The notes: generated from the sequence alone by a model not told the origin. A stretch of 64,000 bases of DNA from Heterohyrax brucei (GCA_028571685.1 CM053142.1:126906796-126970795), one strand, 5' to 3'; shown: positions 20,178 through 32,265, counted from the first letter of the stretch. Made by a program: numbers and translations.

Positions 20178-20357
20178 CCAAAAACCAAACAAGTAGAAAA
20201 AAACCCACTCGAACCCATTGTTGTTGAAGGACGCGTAGTGACCCTACAGGACAGAGTAGAACTGTCACACGCAGTTGCCAAGGAGCCCCTAGTGGATTCA
20301 ACTGCTGATCTTTTGGTTAGCAGCCAAACCCTTGACCACTATGCTACCAGGGTTTCC
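20178..20357 (-). mobile_element. AfroSINE, short form, antisense
   Basis: In reverse: A-rich tail, GACGCGTAGTGACCCTACAG, linker ACAGAGTAGAACTGTC, head GCTACCAGGGTTTCC. It contains an uncommon CpG (ACGCGT). Confidence 0.87.
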
Positions 20358-21054
20358 AAAAGCTTGTGTAGTATATGAAAAATTCATAAACTATCACAAT
20401 AATGTCTGCAGGAAGCATTTCTTTTTATTTTTCCCATGTTACCTCTAAAGGAAATGCTAAGAGCAAGTCAGACTAAGTTTTTCAGAAGAATTCCTTTTTA
20501 TATCAAACACAGAAGACATTCTGTGACTTGAAATGACTAATAGTGTACTTTCCAGGAACCCTAGGAAAGTGGTAACGTCTACTAAAGAGTTTTCACAGTG
20601 AGAATGTCCGAGCTGCTAAGGATTTATACCCAAGTATGGGATGACAGCCCCCTGCTGTATACTTCTCCCTATCCTTCCTGGTTTCTTTAATCCTTACTCC
20701 CTCTTGCAATAGCAGAAGAGTTAAAAAAAACAAAAAAACAAAAAAACAATTAGACCTTATGGTATATGCCCTCAATAAAGAAAAAATTTCTGATATGCCA
20801 CTGTATTAAAGAGTACAGGCTAGACTGCTGTGACACAGAGACTCTAAAATATAGGAGCTTTAATAAAACTGAAGTTTATTTTTCCCTTTTGTCCACACCC
20901 CAGTTAGATCCCACTGTTCTAGGTGAGATATGCCTGTGCTGGCAGTTGGTAAAGAGAGGGGTGAGGAGTGTAAACTCACTGAATCTTTGCCCTCACTGAT
21001 GTGCAATTTTAAACCAAAGAAAAAAACTTTTTAACCCATCTAAACACTTATTTA
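20358..21054. other. Unassigned; possible old repeat at right
   Basis: A-rich run with CAAAAAAACAAAAAAAC near 20728-20750. The sequence around 20820-20990 (CTAGACTGCTGTGACACAGA ... GAAGTTTATTTTTCCC) has the feel of an old interspersed repeat, but I cannot name it. No gene seen. Confidence 0.35.
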
Positions 21055-21437
21055 GGAATCCCTGGGAGGCACAAGAAGCCCTGGTAGTGTAGTGATTAAG
21101 AGCTTGGCTGCTGACTAAAAGGTCTGCAGTTCAAGTCTACCAGCTGCTGCCTGGAAATACTATGGGGCAGTTCTACTTTGTCCTACAGGCTCACCATAAA
21201 TCTGAATTGACTCAACATCAATGAGGGTTTCTGAGGGTAGTCAGGGCACAGACTGTTAAGTGCCTGACAACTAGCTGAAAGGTTGGCAGTTTGAATCTAC
21301 CCAGAGGCATCTAAGAAGATAGGCTTGGTAATCTGCTTCTGAAAGGTCACGGCCTTAAAAGCACTAAGGAACAGTTCTACTCTACACACACGGGAGATTG
21401 CCATGAGACAGAATTGACTTGACAGCAACTATCAGTG
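21055..21437 (+). mobile_element. Cluster of sense AfroSINEs
   Basis: 21055-21074 is only a long-form start (GAATCCCTGGGAGGCACAA). 21075-21232 is a short form (GAAGCCCTGGTAGTGTAGTG to CAATGAGGGTTT). 21233-21437 is a complete long form (GGCACAGACTGTTAAG, B box GCAGTTTGAATCTACCC, linker GGTAATCTGCTTCTGAAAG, tail GAGACAGAATTGACTTGACA). The orphan head suggests insertion into, or deletion of, an older long-form copy. Confidence 0.82.
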
Positions 21438-22532
21438 ACCACAATAACAGTCTAGAGGTAGGTTCAAAGTCCATGTCAGGTAAAGGGCTCCCTGGAGCCA
21501 GGGACATAACTTTAGGTCTGTAAGGTCCTGAAAAGACGTGCATAGAATTCAGAGCTCTGTTAATTTGGATGGAATCTTTATTTCAGTCAAAGTCTTTATT
21601 TTGACTTTAATTCTAAATAGGATTTATCATTTCCTTCAGTTCTCAGTTTGGGAAACAACAGTGGTATCAGTACTTAACAGTTTCATCACCAATGAGAATT
21701 AAAGCCAACTTTATATCATATTCATTTATTGCATATATATTAAAATGATTTCTACTGAATCACTACTTCAGCATTAACTGTAGTTATTAATGAATTAATT
21801 TAGAAAAGTAAATCACTATATTAAAAATTTTAAATAAAGTCCAAAAAGTAAAATTTAATATATTTTCCTTTTTAGTTCTACGTAGTTTATTTTATATATT
21901 TATGCACATCATTTTTGAGATGTGCTCAGTATTTTGTATCAGGCTGCGTAAGAGGTCCACAGCACAAAATAAGTTAAGAAGTTTTGCTCTGTGATGTTTT
22001 CTTGTCCACATGGTTGAGTCTGACTTCCCTGATTCTGTTTTAGTGGGAGGGGAGGACGTAACAGGAAGTAGAGGTCAAGACTTTTCCTTATAAGAAAGTG
22101 ATCCACAAGTTGCATACATTCCCTCTGCCAACACTATGCTCATGCTATTATGGGTGTACAGCCACATTTAGTCTCTAACTAGGACCATGTGCCCTGCTAA
22201 AAGGAAGAAGAGGCAAATAGTAGATACTAGTTGACAGCTAGTAGTTTCTACCACCCCCATATATACGTTTCTGGATTCTGAAATCTGTTTCATGACATTT
22301 TGGTTAAATGTATGATTTTTTTTTTCTTGATCTGGAGGGTCAAGTATATTACAGTTTTATTTTAGGTCTGTCTACATACCGTTACTCCAAAGAGCTCAAA
22401 TTGCATTACAGACATTTTCATAAGGAATTGGTCTGCAAAATTTTCACACCATTCATTGTTTTTATTTGCTATGAGAGCATTGCCAGCCAATGAGAGCATT
22501 ATGAATATTAAAAAAAACAACAAACAAAAAAA
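21438..22532. other. Unassigned, AT-rich centre
   Basis: No recognised repeat; 21690-21930 is strongly AT-rich. Small frames lack domains. Confidence 0.45.
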
Positions 22533-22690
22533 TAAAGTAAAGCTGTGGCTGTTGGGTTGCTTCTGACTCACAGTACAAAGGACAAAGTAGAACTGCCCCA
22601 TAAGCTTTCCAAGGAGGATGATGGATTCAAACTCTGTTGATATTTTGGTTAGCAGATGAACTCTTAACCATTGTGTGACCAGGGCTCCAC
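22533..22690 (-). mobile_element. AfroSINE, antisense, diverged
   Basis: In reverse: GTTGGGTTGCTTCTGACTCA, ACAAAGTAGAACTGCCCCAT, head GACCAGGGCTCCA. Confidence 0.82.
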
Positions 22691-22849
22691 TGTGAATATA
22701 GAAAGTGTTTTCTCATCCCCAAATTGTTAAAAGATCTGACAAATACGTATAATTATGCTCAACATGAGACACAAAAGCATACTCCAGATCAATTCCTATC
22801 TGACTGTGGTAGTCCTCTGTATACAGTTAAATGATTTATTCAAAGTCTA

Positions 22850-22910
22850 ATCTATTTACATATTTGAGTAAACATGTGTTGAACGTCTGCCTTCTCTGTG
22901 TCAGGCGAAA
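22850..22910 (-). mobile_element. L2 LINE 3' end, antisense, short
   Basis: GAGTAAACATGTGTTGAACG then CTCTGTGTCAGGCG resembles an inverted L2 end; weak and short. Confidence 0.5.
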
Positions 22911-23079
22911 GGATGAGTACTCAGCGTGTCAATATGAAGATGATGGGTCTCAAGAAGCTTAGGTTACATCTGAAAGTTAGTGTGCATGCATGTGCATGTG
23001 TGTGTGTGAAGCAGGGGATGGAAAATGGCAATAAGTTGTCTTTAAGAATGATTGTTGCTAAAATAGAGAAGAAAGGTGT

Positions 23080-23475
23080 ACTTCTTCCAAGCATTCTGGA
23101 TGTACATTTTCCAAGACAGCTATATTCATTCTTCGGGCAGCTCAGTTCAGTATTCTCTGCTAATACTGTGATTCAAATGCATCAATTTTTCTTCAGTCTT
23201 CCTTATTCAGTGTCTAGCTTCTGCATGCATGTGAGGCAATTGAAAATACCACTGTTTGGATCAGGTGTACCTTAGTCCTCAAGGTGACTTTAAAGAGGTC
23301 TTTTGCAACAGATTTGTTCAATATAATACATCATTTCATTTCTTGACTGTTGCTTCCATGAGTGTTGATTGTAGATCCAAGTAAAATGAAATCCTTGACA
23401 GCTTCAATCTTTTCTGCATTTATCATGAGAATTTTTGTTGTCTTTATGTTGAGGTATAACCAATGAACTCTTGTT
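23080..23475 (-). mobile_element. RTE/BovB-type LINE 3' part, antisense
   Basis: TGCATGCATGTGAGGCAATT, GGATCAGGTGTACCTTAGTC, CCAAGTAAAATGAAATCCTT and GTCTTTATGTTGAGGTATAA follow the inverted RTE order. Truncated on both sides. The 125-codon plus frame overlapping it is an antisense reading. Confidence 0.82.
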
Positions 23476-24256
23476 TTTATTATGTGTACCTGTAATTAGC
23501 ACATCATCTGTCCCTGAGCACTGTCTTTGCTTTCACTCACTTTCATCTTACAAGTACAAATCAACACTTCTTTGCACTCATCTTAAGGGATTTTTTTTTA
23601 AGCCACTAAGACACTAGCCAGCAATATTAATTTTATTAAAGATTTTGTAAGGAATGAGAGTGATTTACATTGTGCAGTTTCTATTATTTCACTTTAAAAA
23701 GTCTCTCTACACATGTCTCTTCCTCCAACAAGTTTTTTTCTTTTTCTTTTTAAGTCTCATCTGGACATCTGCAACAGATGGGAATCTATCTGGGGTATAC
23801 CTTTGTGTGTCCTGTTGGATGTGATTATCTGCATTTATTGGGTCTTCCGGTTTAACAATTTGGGGGGCAAGACAAACACCTTCTATATTTCTGCTCCTCT
23901 TCCAGTCAGCATCTAGATTTTTATTCTGGTTTCCCACGCTCTCAATCTGTAATACCCCATCCAGCCCCCCATTTGCCTTTCTTCTGTGGAGTAACTTAGT
24001 TTTATCCAGTAACTCTGAACTTGTTCACCTATTCACATTCTACTGTATTTCAATAGTGCTTTTATAGGTATGGAAAAGAACATTCTTTCATAAAGTATTG
24101 TGCTAATTGATTTTTTCAGAAAATTTGTTGCTACACATTCATTGTTTGCTTTCATCAAATGAGTGCAGCAAACATGGTCAAATAATGTAAGGAGAGCAGA
24201 GTTGAAGGATTTAGCAACACTTAATGATTTTGTTATTTGTGATGTCCTAAAGTGGC
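23476..24256. other. Unassigned sequence
   Basis: No confident repeat or gene. Overlapping opposite frames at 23707-23937 have no recognised domain. Confidence 0.45.
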
Positions 24257-24364
24257 CAGCAGTTCAAATCCACCAGGCGCTCCTTGAATACTCGGGGGGT
24301 CAGTTCTACCCTGGCCCCTAGGGTTGCCATGAGTCAGATCCAACTCGACGGCACTTGGCTTGGC
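24257..24364 (+). mobile_element. AfroSINE, 5' truncated at the B box
   Basis: It starts CAGCAGTTCAAATCCACCAG and ends CAACTCGACGGCACTTGGCT. AAAGTGGC occurs on both sides (24249-24256, 24365-24372), a plausible 8-bp duplication. It retains several CpGs, so it may be young. Confidence 0.87.
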
Positions 24365-24372
24365 AAAGTGGC

Positions 24373-25189
24373 ATACATCAGAGACTCAGAGTGACAAGAA
24401 TTTCTGAAGAAGTCTTTTTTGAAACTCTGTTTCCTGTGTACTCCCTAATTTAGAACAGTACTAGGGCTCCTCTTCTCAATTTTCCTAGGAAAGTAAATAC
24501 TGCTTGCAAAATAGAAATAGGGGAGGAAAATGAATAGAGAGGATTCAAGAAAGTATTCTAGGTTGGAAAAACTAGCAGAAGTAATACTGGGACACTGCAC
24601 TGGTAGTAGAGGTGGTGGTTGACGTGGGAACAGAATCTAGGATCACTTCATATCGTATCATGCTCCTAGCTCCCTAAAGTTAACTCAACTCAACTCTGGT
24701 CTTGAAGGTTAAGATAAGCGTGCCTGTCTAGCTGTCTCTGAGAGATATATGTCCTGGAACACATCCCACCTACGTGTTACCTTAGGGACATTGTTCCTTC
24801 CAGGCTACATGTTAAGAAAGTGTGGTCATGCCAGAAGACACAATATACGTGAATTTAACTTTGAACAGGAATTATTTGGGTCAATGGACAGTACTGGGTG
24901 CTTATTTATGAATGAGTGTGTGAGGTTTTTTAGTCCTTGCTTCTTAATGGAAAATTGAGCCATAGTCAAGGAGGAAAAGAAAGAGTGAGGAGGGGGTAAT
25001 GACAGGAGTAGTGGATACCAAATATTTCTCCAGGTGTGGGGAAGAGAGGAATCAAAGAGAGGTAGGATGCCTCTTTACCCCCATCAGTTATTTCATGTTA
25101 TGTTGTATTAGCAAAACTAACCCAAGTTTATTGACAGAATACTAACCGAGATATTTCAATAAACAAATGCGACCTTGGAAGACTTCATT
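24373..25189. other. Unassigned sequence
   Basis: No repeat or gene recognised in about 800 bp. Confidence 0.45.
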
Positions 25190-26545
25190 CATCTATAGCA
25201 AGAAATTTTGAAGATGGCTATCTTTCCAATGACCTAGAAGAGATCCATATTCATGCCCATTCGAAATAAAGATGATTCAACGGAATGCTGAAATTATCAC
25301 ACTAGGTCAGTAGTGTCACAAGTAAGTAAAATTATGCTGAAGATAATTCAGAAATGATGGCAGTAATACATTGACAGAGAAGTGCCAGAAGTTCAAGCCG
25401 AATTTGGAAGAGGGTGTGGAATAAGGGATATTACTGCTGATGTAAGATGGATCTTGGCTGAAAGGACAGAATATCCAAAAATTATTTGCTTGTGTTTCGT
25501 TGACTATGCAAAGACATTGAACTGTGCAGATCATGACAAACCATTGATAACACGGAAAAGAATGGGAATTCCAGAGCACTTAATTGTGCTCATGTGGGAG
25601 CTGTACATAGATCATGAAGCAGTAGTTCCAAAAAAACAAGGGAATGCTATGTAGTTTAAAATTAGGAAAGGCGTGCATTAGGGTTGTGCCTTTACATCAT
25701 ACTTATTCAATCTGTATCCTGAGCAAATAATCTGAGAAACTGGACTACATGAAGAAGAAAAGGGCATCAGGATTGTGCAAGACTCACTAATAACTTGCAG
25801 TATGCAGATGACACAACCTTGTGTGCTGAAAGTGAAGAGAACTTTAAAAACTTACTGAAGAAGATCAGACACTACTGCCATTGGTATGGTTACACTTCAG
25901 TATAAATAAAACAGAAATCCTCACAAGTGGACCACAAAGCAACATCATGATAGATAAAGATTGAAATTGTTTCATTTTAATTGTATCTACAATCGGTGCT
26001 CATGGAACAGCAGTCAAGCAATCAAATGATTGCATAGGTTCTGCTGCAAAAGACCTCTTTAAAGTGTTAAAAAGCAAAGCTGTCACCTTGGGGACTAACG
26101 TGTGCCTAACCCAAGCCGTGGTTATTTTCAATCACCTCATACTTTCAAAGCTGGACATACAATAGGGAAGACAGAGAAGAATTGATGTCTTTGAATTATG
26201 GTGTTGGCAAATAATATTGACTATACCATGGACTAACAGAGGAATAAACAAATCTGTCTCAGAAGTAAAGGTACATGCTCCTTAGAAGCAAGGATGGCAA
26301 GACTTTGTCTCATATACCTTGCACATGTTATAAAGAGGAACAAATCCCTGACATGTACATTATGCTTGGTAGAGAGCCAATGAGAAAGAGGAGGACTCTT
26401 AACAAGGTGTACTGACACAGTGGCTGCAATAATGGGCTCAAACACAGCAATGGTTTTGAGGATAGTGTAGGAACAGGCAGTGTTTCCTTCTGTTGTACAG
26501 AAGATCATATATATGACTTGATGGCCTCTAACAACAACAACCCAA
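25190..26545 (+). mobile_element. RTE/BovB-type LINE, RT domain to 3' end
   Basis: A 5'-truncated copy entering just before RT (AAGAGATCCATATTCATGCC). The plus frame 25382-25654 reads VDYAKTLNCADHD, then GIPEHLIVLMWELY. The RT active-site codons TATGCAGATGAC (Tyr-Ala-Asp-Asp) at 25801-25812 are intact but in a different frame from 25382-25654. It continues through GACCTCTTTAAAGTGTTAAA and CATTTTAATTG to the 3' tail. Several frameshifts and stops; a dead copy. Confidence 0.88.
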
Positions 26546-26960
26546 ACTGTCTTAAAAAATAGGGAAATTTATTGCCTCCTGACATTGGAATCTTCAGAGG
26601 CGGTAGAGTTCCTGTTTTACTTGATCTGACAGTTCACTGATGTGCTCAAGGACCTGGGTTCTTTCCATCTCTCTGTTCTGCCTTCTTTAAGATATGCTTC
26701 AAATTTTGGCTAACTCAGTCTCTGGTTTCAAAATAGAGTATATTTGCTTGTATTCGTTCAGGAGGCAGAAAGAGAGTATCCTGAGGAATACTGTGATTGG
26801 ACTGCCTGATATCACATGTGTAATGCAGAGGCAATCACTATGATCAGTGAGATGAAAGATGATGATTGGCTAAAGGCAATTAATGTCCACCTCTGGAAGC
26901 GAATATCAGTCAGACTTCCTCCAAGCACATGGAAAGTGCTTGGGGCAGTGGAACCCACGA
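26546..26960 (-). mobile_element. Unidentified ancient interspersed repeat
   Basis: GGGAAATTTATTGCCTCCTG, TTCTTTCCATCTCTCTGTTC and later GTGATTGGACTGCCTGA have the order of a mammalian-wide repeat I have seen but cannot name. Low confidence; no gene. The 91-codon plus frame at 26816-27091 is not recognised. Confidence 0.35.
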
Positions 26961-27173
26961 AAAATCAGAATTATTTATCAAGGGTAAAAAGGAGAATAGA
27001 TTCGATGGGAGACAAGATCTTCTTAACAGAGCACTGCAAACATTTTGGAAGGAACCCACTGTTTTGTCATTACAACACGGTTAAGAGATAAACTTCAGAG
27101 TAAGAGTCCTGGGGTTTGAATTCTGACTTTAGCACTTGTGATCTAAGTTATACAATCTTGGTATTTTTAGCTT

Positions 27174-27215
27174 CTCGACGGCACTTGGCTTGGCATTAAA
27201 AAACCAAAACAAAAC
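27174..27215 (+). mobile_element. SINE tail scrap with A-rich end, inside MIR
   Basis: CTCGACGGCACTTGGCTTGG followed by an AAAACCAAAACAAAAC run: only the last ~22 bp of the AfroSINE tail variant. It separates the two MIR halves. No clear target duplication found. Confidence 0.7.
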
Positions 27216-27308
27216 AAAACCAGACTAATAATGGTACCAACCTCACAGGACTAAATAATTTAATAAATGTAAAGCATGTGAAAAAGTTCTTGGTCCATGG
27301 TAAACTTT

Positions 27309-27378
27309 CAGTAGGTGTTAACTATTATTTGTATTATTATTTTTATCAGTAGGTGTTAACTATTATTTGTATTATTAT
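27309..27378 (+). repeat. Tandem duplication of the MIR end, 38-bp period
   Basis: A 32-bp stretch beginning CAGTAGGTGTTAACTATTAT at 27309 repeats exactly from 27347. Confidence 0.9.
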
Positions 27379-28004
27379 GTTGGGAAAAATCACCTCCCAA
27401 ACCTCTGAAGTTATTTTACAAGAATCTCCCAGGCAAAGGGAAATAAGATTTCTCATTTTGCTGTCATTTGATAAAGTTAGCAGTTTAAATCGTTATATTC
27501 AGAGTGTTAAGCATGGCAGTCTGCATAAAATTATGTCTGTATATGAATTAAAGGGCTCTAATTTGAAACACTGAGCTAAATGCATGTATAGTCACTTTGA
27601 TTGTACAGCAAACCTACTAAATGTTTAGGCATAAATTATGATGCTGACTAAACACAGAAGAGCTGCAGTTATCATAACTTGTACCCAAATTGACTGTACA
27701 TGGTGACTACTTGGATGGTGCTATAGAAACTGCTCGCAAGGACCCCAGTGGTAATAATTAGATTTTCTATGCTATTTTAACATTCTTCAAGTTAGAATAC
27801 CTAGAAGGCAATTGGACATTAGCTTTGTGGCTTTTGGGGAAACCCAGTTTGTTGGTACCACGGTGGGCATGAACACTGTGATACTTTTGCCAGGCTGCTG
27901 GTTGGCATGCTGTAGACTAACTCCCTTGTGGCAGTAAGTAGGGAGACAACAAGAACTGAAACTGAGAGAAAAGAAAGGAAAAACGGGAGGAACATTGATG
28001 AAGT
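27379..28004. other. Unassigned sequence
   Basis: Nothing recognised in about 625 bp. Confidence 0.45.
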
Positions 28005-28095
28005 GCCTTCACTGGCTAGGCACTTTCCAGGAATTTTCAAATATCGTCCTCACATCAACCCTGTGGGAAACGTATTACCATCCCCACTTATAACA
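28005..28095 (-). mobile_element. MIR fragment, antisense
   Basis: CGTCCTCACATCAACCCTGT and ACCATCCCCACTTATAACAG match the inverted MIR 3' half. Confidence 0.6.
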
Positions 28096-28600
28096 GATAC
28101 TATTGGTTGGCTATATGACCGCTATTCCTCTCCTTTTTTCTCTTGTTGATAGAACTTTGATTTTTTTTGAGTGCATGTCTCCCACATGAGAATTAGAATC
28201 CTCACATAACCTCATCCCTCAGCAACAAGGGTAACCCTGATCTGTCATTGCTTCCCCATTATCCTTGGCAAGGATTATTTCAGTGTGAGAAGGAGATAAA
28301 TGCCAGTTGATAAAAGGTGAAGGGAAGGCTGCTGGGAAGCTTCTAGGAAAGACAGCTTGTCTTTGCTAGAGTTCCCAGGAAGAAATAGGCTTCCTTCTGC
28401 TGATGCACACAGTGTGTTTGCACTGGAAGCCTGGAAGTGTGGAAACCATCTTGTGACCATAATGGGAACAAACATGTGTAAAGCAGATAGACTGAAATGC
28501 TTCCTATCTTTGAACACTGGTGCATGATTATAAATATTCTCTTAGTTTAGTCCTGTTAAGTTACCTGTAGCCTAAGGCATCCTAACTGATATACCACTTT
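28096..28600 (+). mobile_element. Probable old LTR or DNA repeat, unnamed
   Basis: ACCATCTTGTGACCATAATG in the middle and GTAGCCTAAGGCATCCTAAC near the right end suggest the 3' part of an ancient interspersed repeat. I cannot assign a family. Confidence 0.35.
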
Positions 28601-28684
28601 ACATACTATGAGAAAACCAATGTACAGAATGGTTAAGAAACTTGCATGTATAGGAAGGAGTAGAGAGAAAACAGGTTATAACTT

Positions 28685-28915
28685 CCAGTATGGACATACG
28701 TCTCTTGTAAGCAACACACACAGACACACACTCCCGTGTGACAATTTCTATGTTTGAAATAGCAAATTAGTCCATTTAGACTTACTGTAATTACTGATGT
28801 ATTTGATCTGTTTTTATTTTGGTTATTATTTCAATTTGTTTTGCTATTTCTGTTTCTTTTTAATCCTCTTCACTTACGGAAATAGACATCTATGTCTTCC
28901 CCCAGTAAGATGAGA
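28685..28915 (-). mobile_element. L1 ORF2 fragment, antisense
   Basis: ACGTCTCTTGTAAGCAACAC, then TAGTCCATTTAGACTTACTG and TAATTACTGATGTATTTGAT follow the inverted L1 ORF2 order. No coding capacity. Confidence 0.65.
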
Positions 28916-28927
28916 AGTCTACATACT

Positions 28928-28944
28928 CGTGTGTGTGTGTGTGT
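28928..28944. repeat. (GT)n microsatellite
   Basis: About eight GT units, interrupted once at the left (CTCGTGTG). Confidence 0.9.
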
Positions 28945-29072
28945 GATTTAGGGGAAAGTTTACAGAGCAAATTGTTTCTCATTCAGAAATTTGTATGCAG
29001 GTAGTTTCCTGGCTGCAGTCCCACATCTTGTCTGTACTCTGTACCTTTCCCTTTCTGGCCTGGCTTGGCATA
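28945..29072 (-). mobile_element. L1 3' UTR fragment, antisense
   Basis: GGAAAGTTTACAGAGCAAAT and TTGTTTCTCATTCAGAAA resemble the block at 35641 (GAAAGTTTATAGCACAAACT). It ends where the antisense RTE starts. Confidence 0.55.
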
Positions 29073-29074
29073 CT

Positions 29075-31365
29075 TTGAATAGATTTACTGAAAGGACACA
29101 ACCCTGATGCACACCTTTCCTGACTTCAAACGACACAATATCCTCTTGTTCTGTTTGCACAACTACCTCTTGATCCATGTGCAGATGGATCATGTGCACA
29201 ATTAAGTGTTCTGAAATCCCCATTCTCTGCAATGTTACCCACAATTTGTTATGATCCACGCAGTCAAATGCCTTTGCATAGCCAATACGACACAAGTAAA
29301 CATCTTTCTGGTATCCTCTGCTTTCAGCCAAGATCCATCTGACATCAGTAGTGGTATCCCTAGTTCCATGTCCTCTTCTGAATCCAGCCTGAATTTCTGG
29401 CAGTTTCCTGTCAATATACTACTGCAGCTGCTTTTGAACGTTGTGTGTCCTATTAAGATATTGTTCAATAATTTGTGCATTCGGTAGGATCACCTTTCTT
29501 GGGAATAGACCTAAATATGGATTTTGTCCTGTTGGCTGGCCAAGTAGCTATCTTTGAAATTTCTTGGTGTAGACCACTCAGTGCTTCCAGAGCTGCATCC
29601 ATTCGTGGAAGTATCTCAGTTGGTATTCCGTCAATACCTGTGTCTCAACAATACCTTTCATGCAGCTTCAATATCTTCTTCCAGTACTATCAGTTCCTGA
29701 TTACATGCTACCTCTTAAAATGTTTGAACACTCACCAGTTATTTCCGGTGTAACACCTGTGTATTCTTTCCATCTTCTTTTGTTGCTTCCTGCCTCATTT
29801 AGTATTTTCGCTGTAGAATCCTTCACTACTGTAACTTGAGGCTTGAATTTTTTCTTCAGTTCTTTCAGTTTGAGAAATTCAGAGCATGTTCTTCCCTTTT
29901 GGTTTTCTTGTGTTCAGTTCTTTGCATGTGTCATTACAATACTTTATTTTGTCTTTTCAAGCCACCCTTTGAAATCTTCTGTTCAGTTATCTCATTATGC
30001 CTTCCTTTTGCTTTAGCCACTTGACATTTAACAGCAAGTTTCAGCGTCTCCTCTGACATCCAACTGGCATTTTTCCTTCTTTCCTGTCTTTTAAATGACC
30101 TCTTACTTTCCTCATATGTAGTGTCCTTGATGTCACTCTGTCACTCATCTGGTCTTTGTTCACTGCATCAAATCTATCCTATTCGGTGCATCAAATCTGT
30201 TCTTGAAGTGGTCTTTAAACTCAGGTGGAATGTATTCAAAGCTGTACTTTGGTTCTTGTGGGCTTCTAATTTTCTTCTGTTTTAATCTGAACTTGCAAAT
30301 GAGCATTTGATGATCTGTGCTGCAGTTGGCACCTGGCCTTGTTTTGACTGATGATATTAAAGTTTTCCTTTGTGTCTTTCCACAGATGCAGTTGATTTGA
30401 TTCCTGTGTATCCCATCTGGCAAGGTCCTTGTGTAGATGACATTTTTGTTGGTGAAAAGGGCTTTTGCAAGGAAGAAATCATTCACCCAGTAAAATTCTA
30501 TCACACGGTCTCTGGCATAATTTTTGTCACCAAGGCCATATTTCCCAACTACTTATCTTTCTTTGTTTCTGACTTTTGCATTCCAATCACCAGAAATTAT
30601 CAATGCATCCCAATTGCATGTTTGATCAGTTTTTGCTTGCAGAAGCTGGTAAAAATCTTCAATTTCTTCATCTTTGGGGAAAGTGATTGTTGTGAAAATT
30701 TGAATAATAGTCATATTAACTGGTCTTTCTTATAGGCATGTGGATATGACAGCACTGTATTTCAGGAAGGACCTTGAAATGATTTTTTTTTCTATGATGA
30801 ATGCAGTGCCATTCCTCTTCAGTTTGTTATTCCTGGCATAGTAGATCATCCGATTGTCTGATTCCAAATGGCTGATACTAGTCTACTTCAGCTCACTAAC
30901 GCCTAAGATGTCAGTGTTTATGCATTCCATTTCATTTTTGATGTCTTCCAATTTTCCTAGATTCATGCTTTGTGTGTTCCACATTCCTATCATTAGTGGA
31001 TGTTTGCAGCTGTTTCTTCTCATTCTGTGTTGTGCTACATCAGTAAATTAAAGTCCTGAAAGCTTAACTCTATCCAGGTTATTAAGGTCAACTCTGCTTA
31101 GAGGAGGCGGCTCTTTCCCAATTGTCTTTTGAGCGCCTTCCAACCTGGGGGGCTCATCTTCCAGCACCATGTGAGATAATGTTCTGCTGCTATTCACAAC
31201 GTTTTCATCGGCTAATTCTTTTCAGAAGTAGATGGTTGGATCCTTCTTCCTAGTCTGTGTCAGTCTGGAAGCTCAGCTGAAACCTGTCCACCATGGGTGA
31301 CCCTGCTGATATCTTAATTCCAGTGGCATAGCTTCTAGCATCATAGCAACAAGCAAAATTAATAA
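29075..31365 (-). mobile_element. RTE/BovB-type LINE, RT start to 5' end, antisense
   Basis: The longest RTE copy, about 2.3 kb, lacking only its 3' part. Going leftward on the minus strand it has the 5' region (31365 to ~31000), endonuclease (about 31000-30160) and start of RT. The minus frame 30160-30504 reads KTRPGANCSTDHQMLICKFR, the C-terminal endonuclease motif with Asp-His. The minus frame 28960-29331 reads GYAKAFDCVDHNKLWVTLQR, RT. Many frameshifts. Plus-strand frames at 29251-31051 are antisense readings, not genes. Confidence 0.9.
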
Positions 31366-32265
31366 AGTTTGCTTATTCTGAGGTCAGTCATTGGCTTGAT
31401 TAGTGCCTGATGTTTGTCTCTAGTATGTTAAAACTTAGGATCTAACACTTTGCATTGTGGACCGTGACTGTTTCATTGCAAAATTTAAATTTCTTTTAAA
31501 ATTTATAAAATTTGAATAAAACATTTGTGTTCCTTTTGAAGTCTTTGATGGACAAACGTTAAAAAATGTCACTTAAATATTTTTGCTTCATATATCTCTT
31601 AGATTTTTTCTTTCTTAAATGTACTTTATTCAAATTTTTTCTTTAGCATAAGTCTTCATGTGGTCATACTTCTGAAGCCTTGTATGACAGATTATTTTTA
31701 TCAGGCCTATATAACTTAATGACAGAAAGTTCCAGAATCTTGTCCTTCAATATTTTGAAAATTGTCTTTTCATTCTATCTTCTATGTATCTTAATATGTC
31801 TTTCCTTTTTCTTCCAGCTAAAAATTAGATAAGTTCTTCCACTTTGCTTTCAAAGTCGTTCTGTTTTTGACATCATTTACCGATTGTTAAACTTTTATTA
31901 GTTATTTTATTTTTTCATTTGCAAAGCTCCTTTTTGCTCTTTTTAAAATTTGTTTGCTGCTTAACCACATTTTACAGCCTTTCATCTATTTGTTGAGATA
32001 TATTAAACATTGTTATTTCTTATTAGGATTCTTGTGATTCTAGTCTTTGAGAATCTGATTCTGCTGTTGGAAGCTTATTCTGGCTCTTCTTCACTGTTCT
32101 TCGTTTAGTGTCTCTATTATATTTTTGTTTTGCTTGTTTTGATTGGGGGGCTACTCATTTTTGTAGGCTCAAATTCTCTGATGCTCCTACAGTATGAATT
32201 TGCATTTGTTTCTTTCAGGCACTTGAGGGAACTTAGTCTGGTCTTCTGTAAACTAAATTCTTAGC
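31366..32265 (-). mobile_element. AT-rich old L1-like sequence, probably antisense
   Basis: After ~115 bp of unassigned sequence, T-rich runs with ATATTTTGAAAATTGTCTTT, GCAAAGCTCCTTTTTGCTC and CTATTTGTTGAGATATATT resemble inverted old L1 3' sequence. Low confidence in family. Confidence 0.4.

Larger units (their letters stand above)
27090..27378 (+). mobile_element. MIR SINE with a small insert and duplicated tail
   Basis: TCCTGGGGTTTGAATTCTGA and CTTTAGCACTTGTGATCTAA are the MIR head/core. After a short insert, GGTACCAACCTCACAGGACT, AATGTAAAGCATGTG and GTAGGTGTTAACTATTATT give the 3' half. The end is tandemly duplicated. Confidence 0.78.

Noticed and set aside
28670..28735. CA-rich stretch considered as a microsatellite
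   Set aside because: Only short interrupted CACA runs; better explained as part of an inverted L1 ORF2.
30370..30735. 121-codon plus frame
   Set aside because: Antisense of the RTE endonuclease region; the minus frame carries the real motif.
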